Origin: Liolophura sinensis
Lineage: Eukaryota; Mollusca; Polyplacophora; Chitonida; Chitonidae
DNA: 64,000 bases
Assembly (NCBI RefSeq): GCF_032854445.1
Contig: NC_088301.1
Location: forward strand, 5,564,044 to 5,628,043
Reading direction: 5' to 3'
Shown here: positions 49,126 to 61,647 of the stretch, piece after piece
Layout of the letters: each line of letters begins with the position of its first letter
Position numbering within the stretch: the stretch's first letter is position 1
Notes under the pieces: model-generated
What the model was told of the DNA's origin: nothing
Seen by the model: the letters and a program-made list of their open reading frames with translations, nothing else
Databases searched by the model: none
Translations under genes and position numbers: made by a program

Positions 49126-50040
49126 ATTAGATGTGATCTACATATATTATGACTAATCATAATTTATCGCACTTTGGCGTACCTGCTCTGGAGGAGCATT
49201 ACGAAACATCTTTATAAATCGTATGCACATTTTCATCACAGGGTTTCAATGGTTTTATGCATCTGATTGCCGCGGATTAATTACTGAGTGGATGCTTAGT
49301 TTAGGTGTGACGACTTGCCTTGAAGGTATTAAATTCTATTGCCAATTACTCCAATGACAAACAATTTTAAAAACTAGGTAAGACTATGCAAGATATCCAT
49401 CCGGTTTGTCACAACAGAATTGGATTTTGTCAAGAGTTGATTGTCAGTGTATAACTACAAACAACTTCAAGAGTTTCGGTATCGGGGTAAATTGGCATTA
49501 TTCACGAACGTAAAAGATCAGGACGAATCCTCGAGGTCACATGTGGTCATAGCTTTACTGAGACTAGGCTTGAAAAAGCCAAGACATTGGATATGTCACG
49601 ACTTGCCAAGATTGCAGCAAGACCCGTCACGAATATCTCCTATCTCCCACAGTTTTACGGCCTAGCTAAGGGTATCCAAGGTAACATCCCGGCCCTCTAG
49701 AACAACCATTCCATTTCTACTTGCGGTCATGTGGGAACGCTTTTGGAAAAAACGACCCTGCTGGCTAGTGTGCTTATGATAAAACAAGAAACCAACAAAA
49801 ATTCATAACGAAAGGAGAATGTGAGAGAAAATTGCTACTCAGATCTGAATATGGACAGTGTGAGAAGTTATTCGCTAAATTACATCCAGAAGACGAAAGG
49901 GGCAACGAAAACTTTCTTTACCTTTCTCCAGAGCCCATTCATGAACCGGCTGCTAAGTCTGCGACCCAGCTTTTAAAAGGAAGATACATTTACGCGGAAA
50001 GCACTGGAGTCAGGTATACATGTACATGCGCAATGTCCGT
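49125..50040 (+). pseudogene. Diverged tandem unit 2 with decayed coding remnants
   Basis: Second unit of the pair. QFYGLAKGIQGNIPAL near 49650-49700 corresponds to the YDLAKSIQDN segment of unit 1. An open stretch 49832-50010 (containing SEYGQCEKLFAKLHPEDERG) ends at GTCAG/GTATAC, a possible donor. Function unknown. Confidence 0.4.
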
Positions 50041-50261
50041 TTTACCTAGTAACGTTTTATCTTATCTCGTCAACAGAGGTGTGGATAGAGGTAGTTCTAA
50101 AATTTTCAACCCGCGGACAAAATAGCATGTAGGCATCCGAGGGTAAACAATAAACTGACATCCGGTGTCCACAAAATATAGGATCATTCTACCACAAGGA
50201 CATCTACAAGACTTTACCCTGTAGTGCTTGCAGCCATTGCGGAGGCCAACTACAAGTTATG

Positions 50262-50470
50262 ACGAGGGGTTTCCGTGGCCTAGAGGTTAGCGTGCTACCG
50301 CAGAACAACCATTATAGTCCAGAATATTCTGACTTCCACCCCAGGCTTGCGTGGGATGGCATGCCAGCAACCTGTGGATTGCCCGTGGTTTCTCCGAACT
50401 TTCCCTGGTTTCCTCTCACCATAAAGCTAGCCATGGTCGTATAAGTGTACTCCAATCAATTAAATAAAAT
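50262..50470 (+). repeat. Old or divergent SINE family 1 copy
   Basis: Begins TCCGTGGCCTAGAGGTTAGC, a tRNA-like head, and ends CACCATAAAGCTAGCCATGG then TCAATTAAATAAAAT. It differs from the main subfamily throughout. Confidence 0.7.
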
Positions 50471-50524
50471 CAATCATTAAGGAGTGAATCCGACAGAATG
50501 AGGTTTGATGCAAGAATCTCACCA

Positions 50525-50665
50525 CAAAACATAACGTTCCCACGGGCTCTGTCCGGTTTTCTCGCACCATAATGCTGGCCGCCACCGTATAAGTGAAATA
50601 TTCACTTATACCAATAACACCAATATACCAATAACACCAATCAAATAAATAAATAAATCAAAACA
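50525..50665 (+). repeat. SINE family 1 tail fragment
   Basis: CCCACGGGCTCTGTCCGG to CACCAATCAAATAAATAAAT, with a local AACACCAATATACC duplication in the tail. Confidence 0.85.
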
Positions 50666-50669
50666 TAAT

Positions 50670-52030
50670 GCGCACATATTAGAAAGAAAACTTAGAGGTA
50701 TGTAACCTATTCTCCATGGTGTTTATAGAACATGCAAATGCGTAAAATGAGGTGCATAATATAACATAACGCATAATCACGGAACGTAAAGTCCGCTCAG
50801 TGTTGTATTACCCGCATATGTGACAAGTGTAACGTTATTAGCCATTATAGCTACCGATAACAAGGATTTAACAGTGTTTTATTATTACGTGTTGTGATAA
50901 CATCCTGTCAGTTTACCCGATTTATGGTTCTACTCTAACTATTCATGTAAATGCTTCAAATAGGAGCACTTTGCACTCTCCGTAGCAACACGCATGGCTT
51001 ATGCTGCTTTATGCAGGAATACAGCGGTGGTTATTGCGATGTATTAGGCGTTACTGGTCTGATGTGCGCGACGTCATCAATAAAACAACAATGTCAACCA
51101 GTAAAATTTGGGACTAAACGAATATCTGTCTAAACAGCATGTACTCAAATCCTGGTTGTTTGTTACGGTGACTTGTTTAACAAGTCAGACAGGTATCAAT
51201 GACAGTCATGTGTCTCGTCAAGGGAAAAACGTGAGGAAGACTTTGCTGACTGGTTTTTGTTTGCAAACTGCCATAAAGGTTGAAATGCGAAAGACAACAG
51301 CCATTTCAGGTTTCAGTTTATGAAGGTTGCACAGTGCATATATCACAAAATGTTCAAATATACGATCTCCTTTTAAGCTATACAAAATCCAAATGCCACA
51401 AATACAGTAAGTAGGTTGGATCCGGGTTCATAAAGGCTGTAGAGTATACAATTCAGGGACCCTTTTTATGTGCGACATGTATATGTCAAATGTCGCACTG
51501 ACTCGGATAGAACGCTATTATACAATCGTCAGTTGGCAAACTTTACGTCAAGCATGTTTAGGGGTGCTGGGCTGTCTTTGCTTAAAATGAAAACAGGATT
51601 TACAGGTTACAACATTACTGGTTTACAAATTCCAAGGGCGAATAAATATACTAGAGCAGGTAACACCCCAAATAACTAGCCTTGGTTTGCTCAAGACACC
51701 CAGGTCTGGAAGATGTTTATCACGACCTAATCACGCAGTAGACATTCTAGGAACACGATTGTTTGTTTCATGACAGATGTGTTTGGGGGCAAACTGGCAA
51801 CATGGTAATGGAAAAATATCAAACTAAATGTTGGTAAACGTCGTCGGTTTATTGTAAGCATTGTCAGAGACATTTACATAATTTAAAGTGAATCGATTGC
51901 AAATGTGACTTTGAAACTGTTTTCAACGATCAAAGTATCGTTTTAATCTCTCTTCAAAGAATGCTTTCTATTATACCACACACTATTTAGCTCCAGTAAA
52001 AATGTTTCTCTTTTTAATTTTCAGTTTCGT
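50670..52030. other. No supported gene
   Basis: Frames of 60-82 codons only, without motifs. Nothing else seen. Confidence 0.5.
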
Positions 52031-52065
52031 TTTAGGTGTGTTGTTTGTATTCTGTTATATACATT

Positions 52066-52345
52066 AATTTATTTTATTTTATTTATTTGATTGGTGTTTT
52101 ACGCCAATCAAATTTTAGAATATTTCACTTATACGACGGCGGCCAGCATTATGGTGGGAGGAAACCGGGCAGAGCCCGGGGGAAACCCACGACCATCCGC
52201 AGGTTGCTGGCAGACATTCCCACGTACTGCCGGAGAGGAAGCCAGCATGAGCTGGACTTGAACTCACAGCGACCGCATTGGTGAGAGACTCCTGGGTCAT
52301 TACGCTGCGATAGCGCGCTAACCGACTGAGCCATGGAGCCGCCTA
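52066..52345 (-). repeat. Full-length SINE family 1
   Basis: From TTGATTGGTGTTTTACGCC to CGACTGAGCCATGGAGCC. ATACATT on both sides (about 52059 and 52350) may be a short target-site duplication. Confidence 0.92.
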
Positions 52346-52839
52346 CATACATTGTATCGGAGTGTGTACGTGTGGTGTATAAGAATAGTTTTGTTGATAT
52401 CTTATCAAATTTACCGCTGTCAGTGAGGTTCAAGGGATTTAAAGGATTCTATTAGATAACCCCCCCCCCCCCCACCAGGTGGTGAAGTCTAACAGCATAT
52501 AAACTCTCCGTCCTCCATATAAAATTAATGTTTTAACATTCAGGCTAATACACAATGAAATCTTTACCCACTGAGGGCTTTTGTCGTCAACAGACCCGCT
52601 GAAGAAATAAATGTTTTTTGTTTTAGGTATAGATGTCGTGAACTATTTATCAACTGCCTGTAAATCCAACATCTATTTCTTAGTCTCCTGTCTCATTTGC
52701 GTAGATTTGTATCGTTCACTACCGTAATTCATTAATATCGTGGGAAATGAAAGTGACGCGCTTAAGCTAAGATGCTAGGGGCCTATGTGTGATTTGCTCC
52801 ATTTAAACATTTTCATAAACAATTCAATTGAGACGACCA

Positions 52840-53155
52840 CTTCGGTGGTGTGATGATTAGAGCGTCCTTCTTGAAGTTGGGACAGCCCAAAATAAATAAA
52901 ACTTTAAAACTGGTACTTGCTGCTTCCTCGCTTGGCGTTCGGCTCTAAGAAATTAGAACAAGGAAACAGGACTGGTTGGCCGTGTATCAGCATAATGTGA
53001 CTGGGTGGGGTGTCCTATCTGGTGTCTTCAGTGATGGTAGCATGTTAGCGGCATCAACTCGCACTGCCACAAGAGAACACAACATATGTACACACACCTA
53101 ATGACTCCTCGTGGTCAAATGACTGAAAAATTGTTAGGTACGACCAAGGATACAT
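52840..53155 (+). repeat. SINE family 2, near full length
   Basis: Head GGTGTGATGATTAGAGCGTC, body GCTTCCTCGCTTGGCGTTCG and AGCATAATGTGACTGGGTGG, and 3' end AATGACTGAAAAATTGTTAG then GTACGAC. This is the best family 2 copy in the window. Confidence 0.85.
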
Positions 53156-53159
53156 AAGT

Positions 53160-54800
53160 ACAAACTTTAGAATAAAATCATAACGGAGAAGAGGCTACAT
53201 TTCAATTGTTACCTGTAACCATTTGCCACACTATCTTCGATGCTCTTTGGTCTCTGTGATGTAAATTTTTATAGAGAGAAAAAACAATATGTACCCCTTT
53301 GTTTGATCATTTCTGGGCAGAGTAACATCCTGTAATCAGGATTTATATCATCTAATCATAGGATGCACATACATGTATGGCGTTAATACCGCAAATGACC
53401 TTCAAGGACGTTTTCCTGGATATTTCTAAATTGCTGGTTCTGATCTTAGCAGCGTAGTGGCTTTGGCGTGCCGGACGAAGCATCTTTTGATCAACCTGTG
53501 TGACGCTATTGAGTTCTTGAACCACTCTTCACAGTGTTTAATCTATTCACATGTACGTTGGCAGTCAGTATGGGTTAGATACAGCGGAAAGCCCTGAATG
53601 AAGCACAAGTTTTGGCGAGTTACAGACAATATTTCTCACATGTGATTTCCGATATATATGTACTATATAAACCAGATAGTTTTTTGAATTGGTGCATCAA
53701 TGCGCATGAGCAAAACGGGTGATATGGGTTATACAAGTGATACAAACAAAGGCATGGTTATTCACGCTTATGCTACAACATCACAGACTTGGACAAAAGC
53801 CAGATATTCAGCTCAGACCTAATTTGTATGTGTATTATTGTCTGATTATGTCTGAACTCATTTAAAGTCTTTGCTCTGACGAAGAACCGCATAACCTGCT
53901 GAAATGTGTGCGACTGTCGAATGTTATAATGCTTTAACCAAGTCGCATGGACTTGCACGTTTGTCCCACAGCGAAGAAATCTCGGTCATGCGCCCCGAAA
54001 ATAGCTATCAGCGGAAGACAAGTTGTCTTCAATGAACGTTAGATTGCGTGTAAGGCCACGAGAGAATCTTCATACACTTTGGCTTACGACAGAGAGGAAT
54101 CTACAAATTCCCGGTAAAATGTCGGATTTGAACCCGTGACATGTTCGTCCTAGCTGCTGAAAAAGGAACAAATAACGCTATGATTGCAAAGTACTGTGTT
54201 TTACCGTAAAGGTAGCAATTTTCGACTGGCATACTCCACTTATTTCTGATGCATTCACCGATCATATACATGTACAACCACGTAAGAGATTTTTGTGAAG
54301 TTTGTTTAATTTTCCATCGGAAAAACCTAAGTGTTTGCATCAAAAGTTTCATTTATGTGCTTCTGAAAGTGCGTTTTTGCATATCAAACGTTTGGTGAAA
54401 TAATGCATTTGTGGCGCATTACTATATATATATATCGCCAAAGTGAAATAAAACAAGACACAGGCTTCCATGCAAAGACATCTACTGATCGACCGATATA
54501 CCAAATACTTTTTTTCTGCAACTCTAAAGTGAATATTTGACCCAATTGAGTTAAGCTGAAAATCAGGGAATTCACCAGGTTTCTGGCGAATGGTAGAATG
54601 GTGCTCTGCGCATTCGTGGTTTTTTACTTCTATAAATCCCGAATGTGATGGTATAAGTAAACAAATTCTTTAGCACCTCTTCAAACACCCATGAAAAAAC
54701 AAGTTAAGTAGACATTTGATCCACATGCCCTTGTGAAGCCTGAGTTGAAATTATTGAGCACAAAAGAACCGGATTGATTTCTAAGGACGAGAATATCCGG
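53160..54800. other. No supported gene upstream of gene C
   Basis: Short frames only. It presumably includes gene C regulatory sequence, but no element other than the TATA box can be named. Confidence 0.5.
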
Positions 54801-54820
54801 TTCAAGGTACCTCCCCTATC

Positions 54821-54828
54821 TATATAAA
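54821..54828 (+). promoter_or_regulatory. TATA box of gene C
   Basis: TATATAAA 54 nt upstream of the ATG, in a segment alignable with the gene B promoter. It predicts a 5'UTR of only about 20-30 nt. Confidence 0.6.
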
Positions 54829-54874
54829 TGTCTAGTAAATTTGCCGTTGCATTCATCTGGCGGACCACGACACC

Positions 54875-57800
54875 ATGACCTACGAAGTTTCCCTCCTTCT
54901 GCTGGGCTTCAGTTTCGTCTTGAATGTCGGAGTTCAGGTTGGGTTTTTTTTTTTTTACTTTTACAGACAACCCAGGCGTTGGGGTGTGAAAGCGAAGTTA
55001 AGAGTTATATTAGAGCATTTCTGATGGGGTGAAAACTATGACCAATTTACTGAATCTCTGTAAAGTTTTCTTCTATTGACATATGAAAACCCGCCTAGAG
55101 CATCGTTATTGTGAAGCACAATACTTAGTTCAAACTTAGTTACCGGTCAAATTATGCTTTTTTTATAAAACAAAATTTTAGTATTGTCTGCTCACACTAT
55201 TTAACTGCAAATAGTTTATTTAATGGTCGTTTTTCCAAAAATTCAACTAGGCGATGATTAAGGAAAGTTATTGTTGCGGAAAATATAACCGATTCTTCAA
55301 TTTCGGTCCGACTCAAATTTTTTTCCTGGAAATGTAAGAATTTCGAGGGCGGGGAGACAGCCATGAACGACAACGTGCTGAGCCATAAACAAAAATGCCG
55401 AAATGACTTGAGTTGTCTAGCATGCATGCAGTCTTTTGTTACTTGATGCATGTAGACAATTAAGCCTGACTGATTTATTCAGGTGGGACAAAATACGGTG
55501 GTGTTCCTTTACCCCTCTTCAGCACTCAAAATTGCCTGGTAATCCTGACTCGTAAAACTCCTTCCCGTCTGTATCAAGACTGTCCAGTGGTGTGAACGCA
55601 TTCGTTCTTTGCTCTACACCGTCACAATTATCGGCAGAGGTGTGCCCACAAAAAATGTATGAAGCACACACTGCAACGTCACAGAAGAAAACGATGTGTT
55701 GTATTTCCATTTGGACCGTGTGTGTAGCTCGTCCTCGAGTTTCCCACTCAATAGATCTAATCGTGATGGTCATGTATTATCCCATACTCGCCAGTAAAGG
55801 TTAAAACTGTACATCTTTTGTGTTGGGAGGGGCAGAAGCTGGCAAATTCCTTGGGTTCTTGTTCGTGAATTGACATGCGCCACTTAATGTCTTGCAGCCG
55901 ACAGTCACAGATTCGTTGAATCTACCGTTTAATACCACTAGTCAGAATGGATCAATACTTCTCTGTATGTCAGTGCACTGCACGATATCCAGGCTCCTTT
56001 TACACCCATGGGTTCCAGAGTTTGAATCTCTGTAAATTTCCTATTGGGCTGGTAAAAAAATATCCCATAGACATTGGTGGAAGAAAGGCTCCATATATAA
56101 AAGCTGAAAAACAAGTATTTGTATTTATTAACCCAGTAGCCGTTTTTATTGTGTAACAACACTGCATATTTCGTTTTAGGGCAGCGTGAAGACAGTCCAC
56201 CCTTCGGCGACCTCTGCCCCAGTAGCTGAACTGAGCCGATTTAGAGCCAATGGTAAGAATTTTTTTCGTGACAGTAAAAACACATTAAATGACACAGTCT
56301 GACCGAGTCGTCTATAGCGTTAGTGTCGTACACCATTTCGCGTGTTAGTCATACTCTCCAGTGTACTTGTACGTGCAGTTCGATTGTAATTTGCCTTACA
56401 ATCATTACTCAATATTTACAATACTCCAAATTTTAGCATAACTTACCACAAGCAGTCAATAATTCTTGTTTAGATAATTGCTATTAAGTATGTTAACACA
56501 GTTATTGTTATCAAAGCAGGATGCCATATCGCGAGTCCAAAAGGCCCATACTTTTGGGTTTAAATGCTTGAAACGGTACAGACGGGGTACTTGACTCATG
56601 TTTGATTCATCGAATCAGTCACAAACGTACTTTTCTACATTTTTCATTTTATAATTTTAAATCATACACCTTACAAATATGTGAATGTGTAGAGTAAATT
56701 TAACAAATAAATTCCTGACATGGGTTCGTAAAGGCAGGTTTACAATCAAAAAGGCGGACGAGGCTATTATTTCATGCCGAAGCCCTATTTTCAGTCGGGT
56801 ATGCATTATTATAAATCGAATATTTCTCCTGTGCATATGGTTTTACATACATTTTCCTGAGGCATATTTTGATAACCACACACTATCAGGCGTGTTATCC
56901 AAATCACTGTTTTGACCGTCAACTGGTTAAACAATACCCAAAGTCAAATTACCAGTCTATTTTTATAATAAAGACATGTAGCATCGAAATAATTCTAAAG
57001 GAAAATAGTTAAGCGGCAGTAAAAGAAAAGTCAGCAGTTTTTACTGATGTCGGAAAGACATACGTGTGTAATGTTCAAAACGTCAAATCCAGCACACAGG
57101 CCACTATACTTTGTGTTATGAATCAAACAAAAAAGTATCCTAGGAACCTATACGCTTTTATTGCAACTGTTCTTATAAACAACGCGTTGTTATTAAAACT
57201 GTGTCATGCGTGATTATATGCGTCAATCCCCATGCCCAGAGTTAACCGGAACTGAATGCATACTTATAAAACAAAGTACCATTTAGATTTTCCACGGTAA
57301 CAGTTTGAATTGAAGAACACAAATTCACATTTGTTTCACCTCGAATTATGTTGGTCAAAGTCGACGTTACATAGAGATTATCATCACACTGTGCTGATCT
57401 GCATCGTCGTATCTGCTCGAGTTCTCTGCGGAAGTGAAGAAGTGATTTAATTGCATGTGGATGACTAAAAGTTCTTTAAATTTGCTGAAGTCTCTGTGAA
57501 GTCGTGAAAGAGTTTGTCAACAAAGTTAATGGGCAGCTGATCCGTGGCAGAAATTGAGGTGGAATGTGCAATTTGAGAAGGATGCACCCTGGTAAATACA
57601 GGCAGTTGTACATGTTCTAGTGGCATGGTTTACATTGTGTGTGAAATTCTGTGAAACAAACAGATCATTCTGTACTGTAGAAGATGATGGGACAGCTGCA
57701 TCAATTTCTGTGAATGTACTTGGTTGGGGAGAAAGAGTAACGCTCGCAGCGGAAGGCTTTGTGACTGGTGCATTTAAAATGATGTGGCTCATCTTTTCCT

Positions 57801-60800
57801 GCATACCATTAGAAAAAAACAGCGTAATTATTTATACTTGCTACATTTTTGTGGCCAGTGAGTTGCATAATAGTCGCGGGAGCTACGCCAGCATGATGGA
57901 GACGCTTACATGTTGTTTTGTGGTTTATAAAACGGCCAGGTAAGTCCGATCGTTTTGCCATGGTTTTCATAATTGATTTTAGGGTGTGCTCTCCCATTGG
58001 TTGGCATTTGTACCATACATTACTGCAAGCTTTTCTTTTGTAATTGATGCCGAGGTAAAATGGATTGTCGGCTGTTCATATTTTTGCTGGCCTGTGGTCC
58101 TTGTAGACTTGGTACGCCTCAACCGGGCAGTCATATAGTTTGACATCGACAGATATCAGCGTTGCCGAATGTAATTTGAGGCCAAAAATCACGAAGCAGA
58201 CGACACAAAAAAATGACGAAAATATTTGATTATAACCTTTTTGTCCATAATGTTGGCATGTAGACAGTGTAGAAAAAATTGTATTAGTTTTTCTGGGTTT
58301 TAAATTTAGGGAGAATAAGTCGCATGTTCGTGTAAGTAGGTCAGCTCTGCATGGAAATCCCTGTCAAGGACCGCAGGGCTTTCCCAGGGAAAGGTCACTC
58401 GGTGCGAAAGTACTTCCGCGCGTGCAAAATGTTCAGAGGATGGTGATACGAAAAAATATCAGGGGTCTCTGTATCAGCCGGGTAACACGCGGAGGTATAT
58501 GATAAAGTAAAATGTTAACCCAGTATTACCCATGATGCCCATGTTTCTCTCAAACGTATCCTTCTCTTCTTCCTCTTTGGGCAATTACCAAATTTTCCCA
58601 TATGACGTCTAATCGCTTCTTACCTTTTATCCACTTTAATATCACCTGTTTTAGATCACCACCACATTACAGGCAATCGATTAGCTGAGGCTTTTGTGAG
58701 AAACCTGTTGTGAGAAGTTGTCTGGGATGGGATGTTCATTTCTATAGAAAGTGAAATTGGCGTAACTTGAATAAATCCAAAATGGCCGCCACTTTGCTTA
58801 CTGTTGCCACAAGTTAGTGATTATTTGACACACACACACGCACATATGTGTTGTTGTTAACTACATATTGTTATAAGCTGAGAACTAGAGGTTTATAACA
58901 ATGATAGACAGGGATAGACACAAACATATTATGTCATCGATTGGGACATGGTGATGTATCAGTAACGTAGTTTTACAATGATGTAAGAAATGGAGTGAAA
59001 AATTAAAATGTCCCGGTTTCCTTGTTTAATATTCACGAACAACGCTAATAACTCATAAAAGCTCATTAATTGTCTTAATCTATTGAACCCGATGGTTTCC
59101 TTATATTTATATATGGCGGAGGAAAAGATAAAGAAGAAAAATGAGGATTTGTTCCGAAAGTCATCAAATAATATGATAATAATCCTGAGGCCATATAGTG
59201 ACATAATCGTGCCAGCCATCTGCAACTATACTTACCATTCTGTGGTAGACCGGGACAATATCATGAGTGGGAAATAGGACGTGGTAAGGTAAGGAGGAGA
59301 ATCGGCCCCAAAATCCCAGCACAATTCTGTAAATTTCCGAATCAGAAGTATAAAACTTGGTGGAGACACCCATAAAAATTGTATGATCATAAAATAGATG
59401 GTTGCTTAGTAATAACCGGCTAAAACTGCACTCTCGATGAAAAACGTTAATTTTTTGCCCAAACGAGGTACTGTGCTTTTTAATTTACAGAATAAAGATC
59501 AACATTTACCAGAAAAATATTTTCACTGACTTTCATGTCTGCATTTATACGTAATGTCAAAGTTTTTCTTTGACGTTTGTATTCATATGTAAAACATAAT
59601 TTCCATATTGTGATTAGTTTAATCATACTCTAGCCAGTTTAAAACCCGTATTTTTGCTATAGTTTGTCACACATCCTTCATAGTAGAGCGAACAAGCGAA
59701 CTTACTAACGGGTAGAACATCATGGGAAGATTTTAAATCCTTTTTTTTGACTTTGGAATCATTCTTTGGTGTCCGTAAAGATACAAGCCGTCTTGCGTCA
59801 AATAGGTGTTATCATGTATTTAAATGGATAATTGTTAAGGTGTGGTATACATAACATGTGGCAACTACCTGTGAATCCTGCTGAGCACGTGTGGTCGTCT
59901 TTCATTAACATTAACATGTTACACGTATAGCTGAATTATAGGCATAAAATTTACATTTGTTATATATGTATTTAATTGATTGTTGGATAACTGCGTATTC
60001 AAGAATCTTTGAAAAAGTTATATTCGTGTTGCAATGATTTTCCCTACTGTAAAGTGCCTAATGCAAAAAAAAAAAAAGACATTTCAACGTGACTGGAGCA
60101 GGCTACCATTTTCCCCATTTATGACCTCTACATCACTTGATTGTTTGTTTGGGGTTATATAAGTTGCATTTCCAGAAGGATAAAGAAAGAGACTAAAGCA
60201 GAACTGAAAAAGTAGTGTCCTTACGAGCGTGTTCGCAACTGTCACTCAGTTTTCCTCGTTCAGGTACACAGTGTCTTGCACTGGGGCCGATTCCTCGCCT
60301 TACCATACAAGGTCCTTTCAGACTCCTTGTTGTCCTAAAAATGACAAGAGTTCATTTTCTTGAATATATTAGGTATTTGCCATGTAACTAACAACATAAG
60401 CCCGGGTTCCTAGATCTGGTCCTAGATTGACCCATGACGATGGCATTCATGAGCACCTTTTCTGATATTGTTTCCCGTGTTCAAAGCAACCCGGTGTAGC
60501 CCTAGCAAAGTTGGTACGTTCTTTTACTGGGTGATTATAACAGGCATGTCTGTGGTTAAGCCACCAAGCTAAGTGTAATATGTGGCAAACCATGTCTTTA
60601 CTTGTAGATTTTTCCTCCAATAGTCGATTTTTTCGTGGACGAGATGGTAGAGACGGTAGGGATGGACTGCAGGGACCTGTTGGACCGCCCGGTCCAGCCG
60701 GTCCTCCGGGCCCTGCGGGACCGCAAGGGGAGAGGGGGCGACAGGGTCCCCAGGGGGAGAGAGGACTTCCGGTGAGTATGTGAGAGAGATGTACAGAGGT

Positions 60801-61595
60801 ATATAATATCATCAGACTGCTGAAAGGGTCTTCGTTTGTTGAATTTATTTATTTATTTGATTGGTGGTTTACGTTGTACTCAAGAATATTTCACGTTCGC
60901 CAGCATTGTGGTGGGTGGAAACCGGGCACAGCCAGGCGGAAACCCACGACCATCCACAGGGTGCTGCCAGACCTTCCAACATACTGCCGGGGAGGAAGCC
61001 AGCATGAGCTGGATTTGAACTCACAGCTACCGCATCCTTCCTATGTTGAGGGCATACAGAATAGACTGATAGTGGAGATAAGATTTCCTGGGTTAAACCC
61101 TAGAGCCTTGGTCACGCTTGAGTAAATCTACCATACCTTAAATTCAGCTTAGATAAATACAATTACTGTTTATTTTTTTTTTAAATAAAAAAATCAACTG
61201 AACTCTCAGTTAATGCACATGCATTGATAATTCATCACATTGGACAACTGCCTTAAAGACATTTTCCTGTGGATTTTTGTAAAAATCCATGTTCGCTAAT
61301 CAAATCAAATTGTCCTTTTTTGACAAGAACTCAAATTATTCCCGTTAAAAAAATATCATCGTACCTGTACCATTTACAGCTTTAAAAAGATTGTTAATTT
61401 TGAACTGAAAAAAATGCACTAATTTTAGCATCGCTTAAAAAATCAAAGGCTATAGACACAAGGATCACAATTGTGACACAACCTACTGATGAGCATGTAT
61501 AATATTTAATACATAACAGATAGATGTTTAACGTTTTGGTTACTGATCAAGGCTGGAATTGACTTTGCAGGGAATTGCGGAGCCGCCATTGGTTG
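54875..61595 (+). CDS. Gene C: short-chain collagen C4-like protein, 5' part
   Basis: Four exons with canonical sites: 54875-54937 (signal peptide [19 protein letters not shown] plus VQ), 56180-56252 ([20 protein letters not shown] and six further residues), 60608-60771 (Gly-X-Y rod) and 61571-61595 (GIAEPPLV). Phases are 0,1,0,1, as in gene A. The rod has fifteen unbroken triplets: three [39 protein letters not shown]. The TRWGR and C-terminal exons were not found before 64000, so the gene either runs off the right edge or is truncated. No stop interrupts the visible frame. Long intron 2 holds a Crypton fossil and an inverted repeat copy; introns 3 and 4 each hold a SINE. Likely role as for gene A: a small secreted trimeric collagen. 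Confidence 0.8.
57526..58200 (-). mobile_element. Crypton-type tyrosine recombinase fossil
   Basis: On the minus strand, translated fragments in order read [80 protein letters not shown] and QEKMSHI. These match the C-terminal half of eukaryotic tyrosine recombinases of the Crypton / KIAA1958-like group: an N-H box, the LTGHKN-S motif and a final catalytic-type Tyr. The expected Arg of the N-H-x-x-R region is altered, and stops and a frame change break it. It lies inside intron 2 of gene C. It could instead be a dead copy of a domesticated Crypton gene. Confidence 0.8.
59283..60330 (-). repeat. Inverted, diverged partial copy of the 7 kb block
   Basis: Read on the minus strand, 60314-59750 aligns with 985-1545 (GGAATCGGCCCCAGTGCAAG, ACATGTTAATGTTAATGA, TTAACAATTATCCATT), and 59460-59300 aligns with 4690-4830 (TGGTTGCTTAGTAATAAC, AAAATCCCAGCACAATTC). 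About 3 kb of the block is absent between. Similar inverted GTAAGG...ATCGGCCCC ends flank it. Confidence 0.75.
60608..60771 (+). CDS. Gene C exon 3: collagen Gly-X-Y rod
   Basis: The 164-nt exon (phase 1 to 0) has acceptor TTTACTTGTAG and donor GTGAGTAT. A short lead [10 protein letters not shown] precedes fifteen Gly-X-Y triplets, four more than gene A. The GRD triplets at the N-terminal end are shared with gene A; the GER-rich C-terminal end is not. Confidence 0.9.
60840..61037 (-). repeat. SINE family 1, head missing (gene C intron 3)
   Basis: TTTATTTATTTGATTGGTGG to ACTCACAGCTACCGCATCC; the tRNA-like end is lost. Confidence 0.9.
61571..61595 (+). CDS. Gene C exon 4: 25-nt linker exon
   Basis: A microexon between acceptor TTGACTTTGCAG and donor GTGAGTAA, encoding GIAEPPLV plus one base (phase 0 to 1). 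Its length, splice context and residues are matched at 45450-45474 in gene B, which supports it as a real exon. Confidence 0.7.
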
Positions 61596-61647
61596 GTGAG
61601 TAATTGATTAGCTACGTTTTGTTGATGGGCAGAGATTGTAGAGAAAT

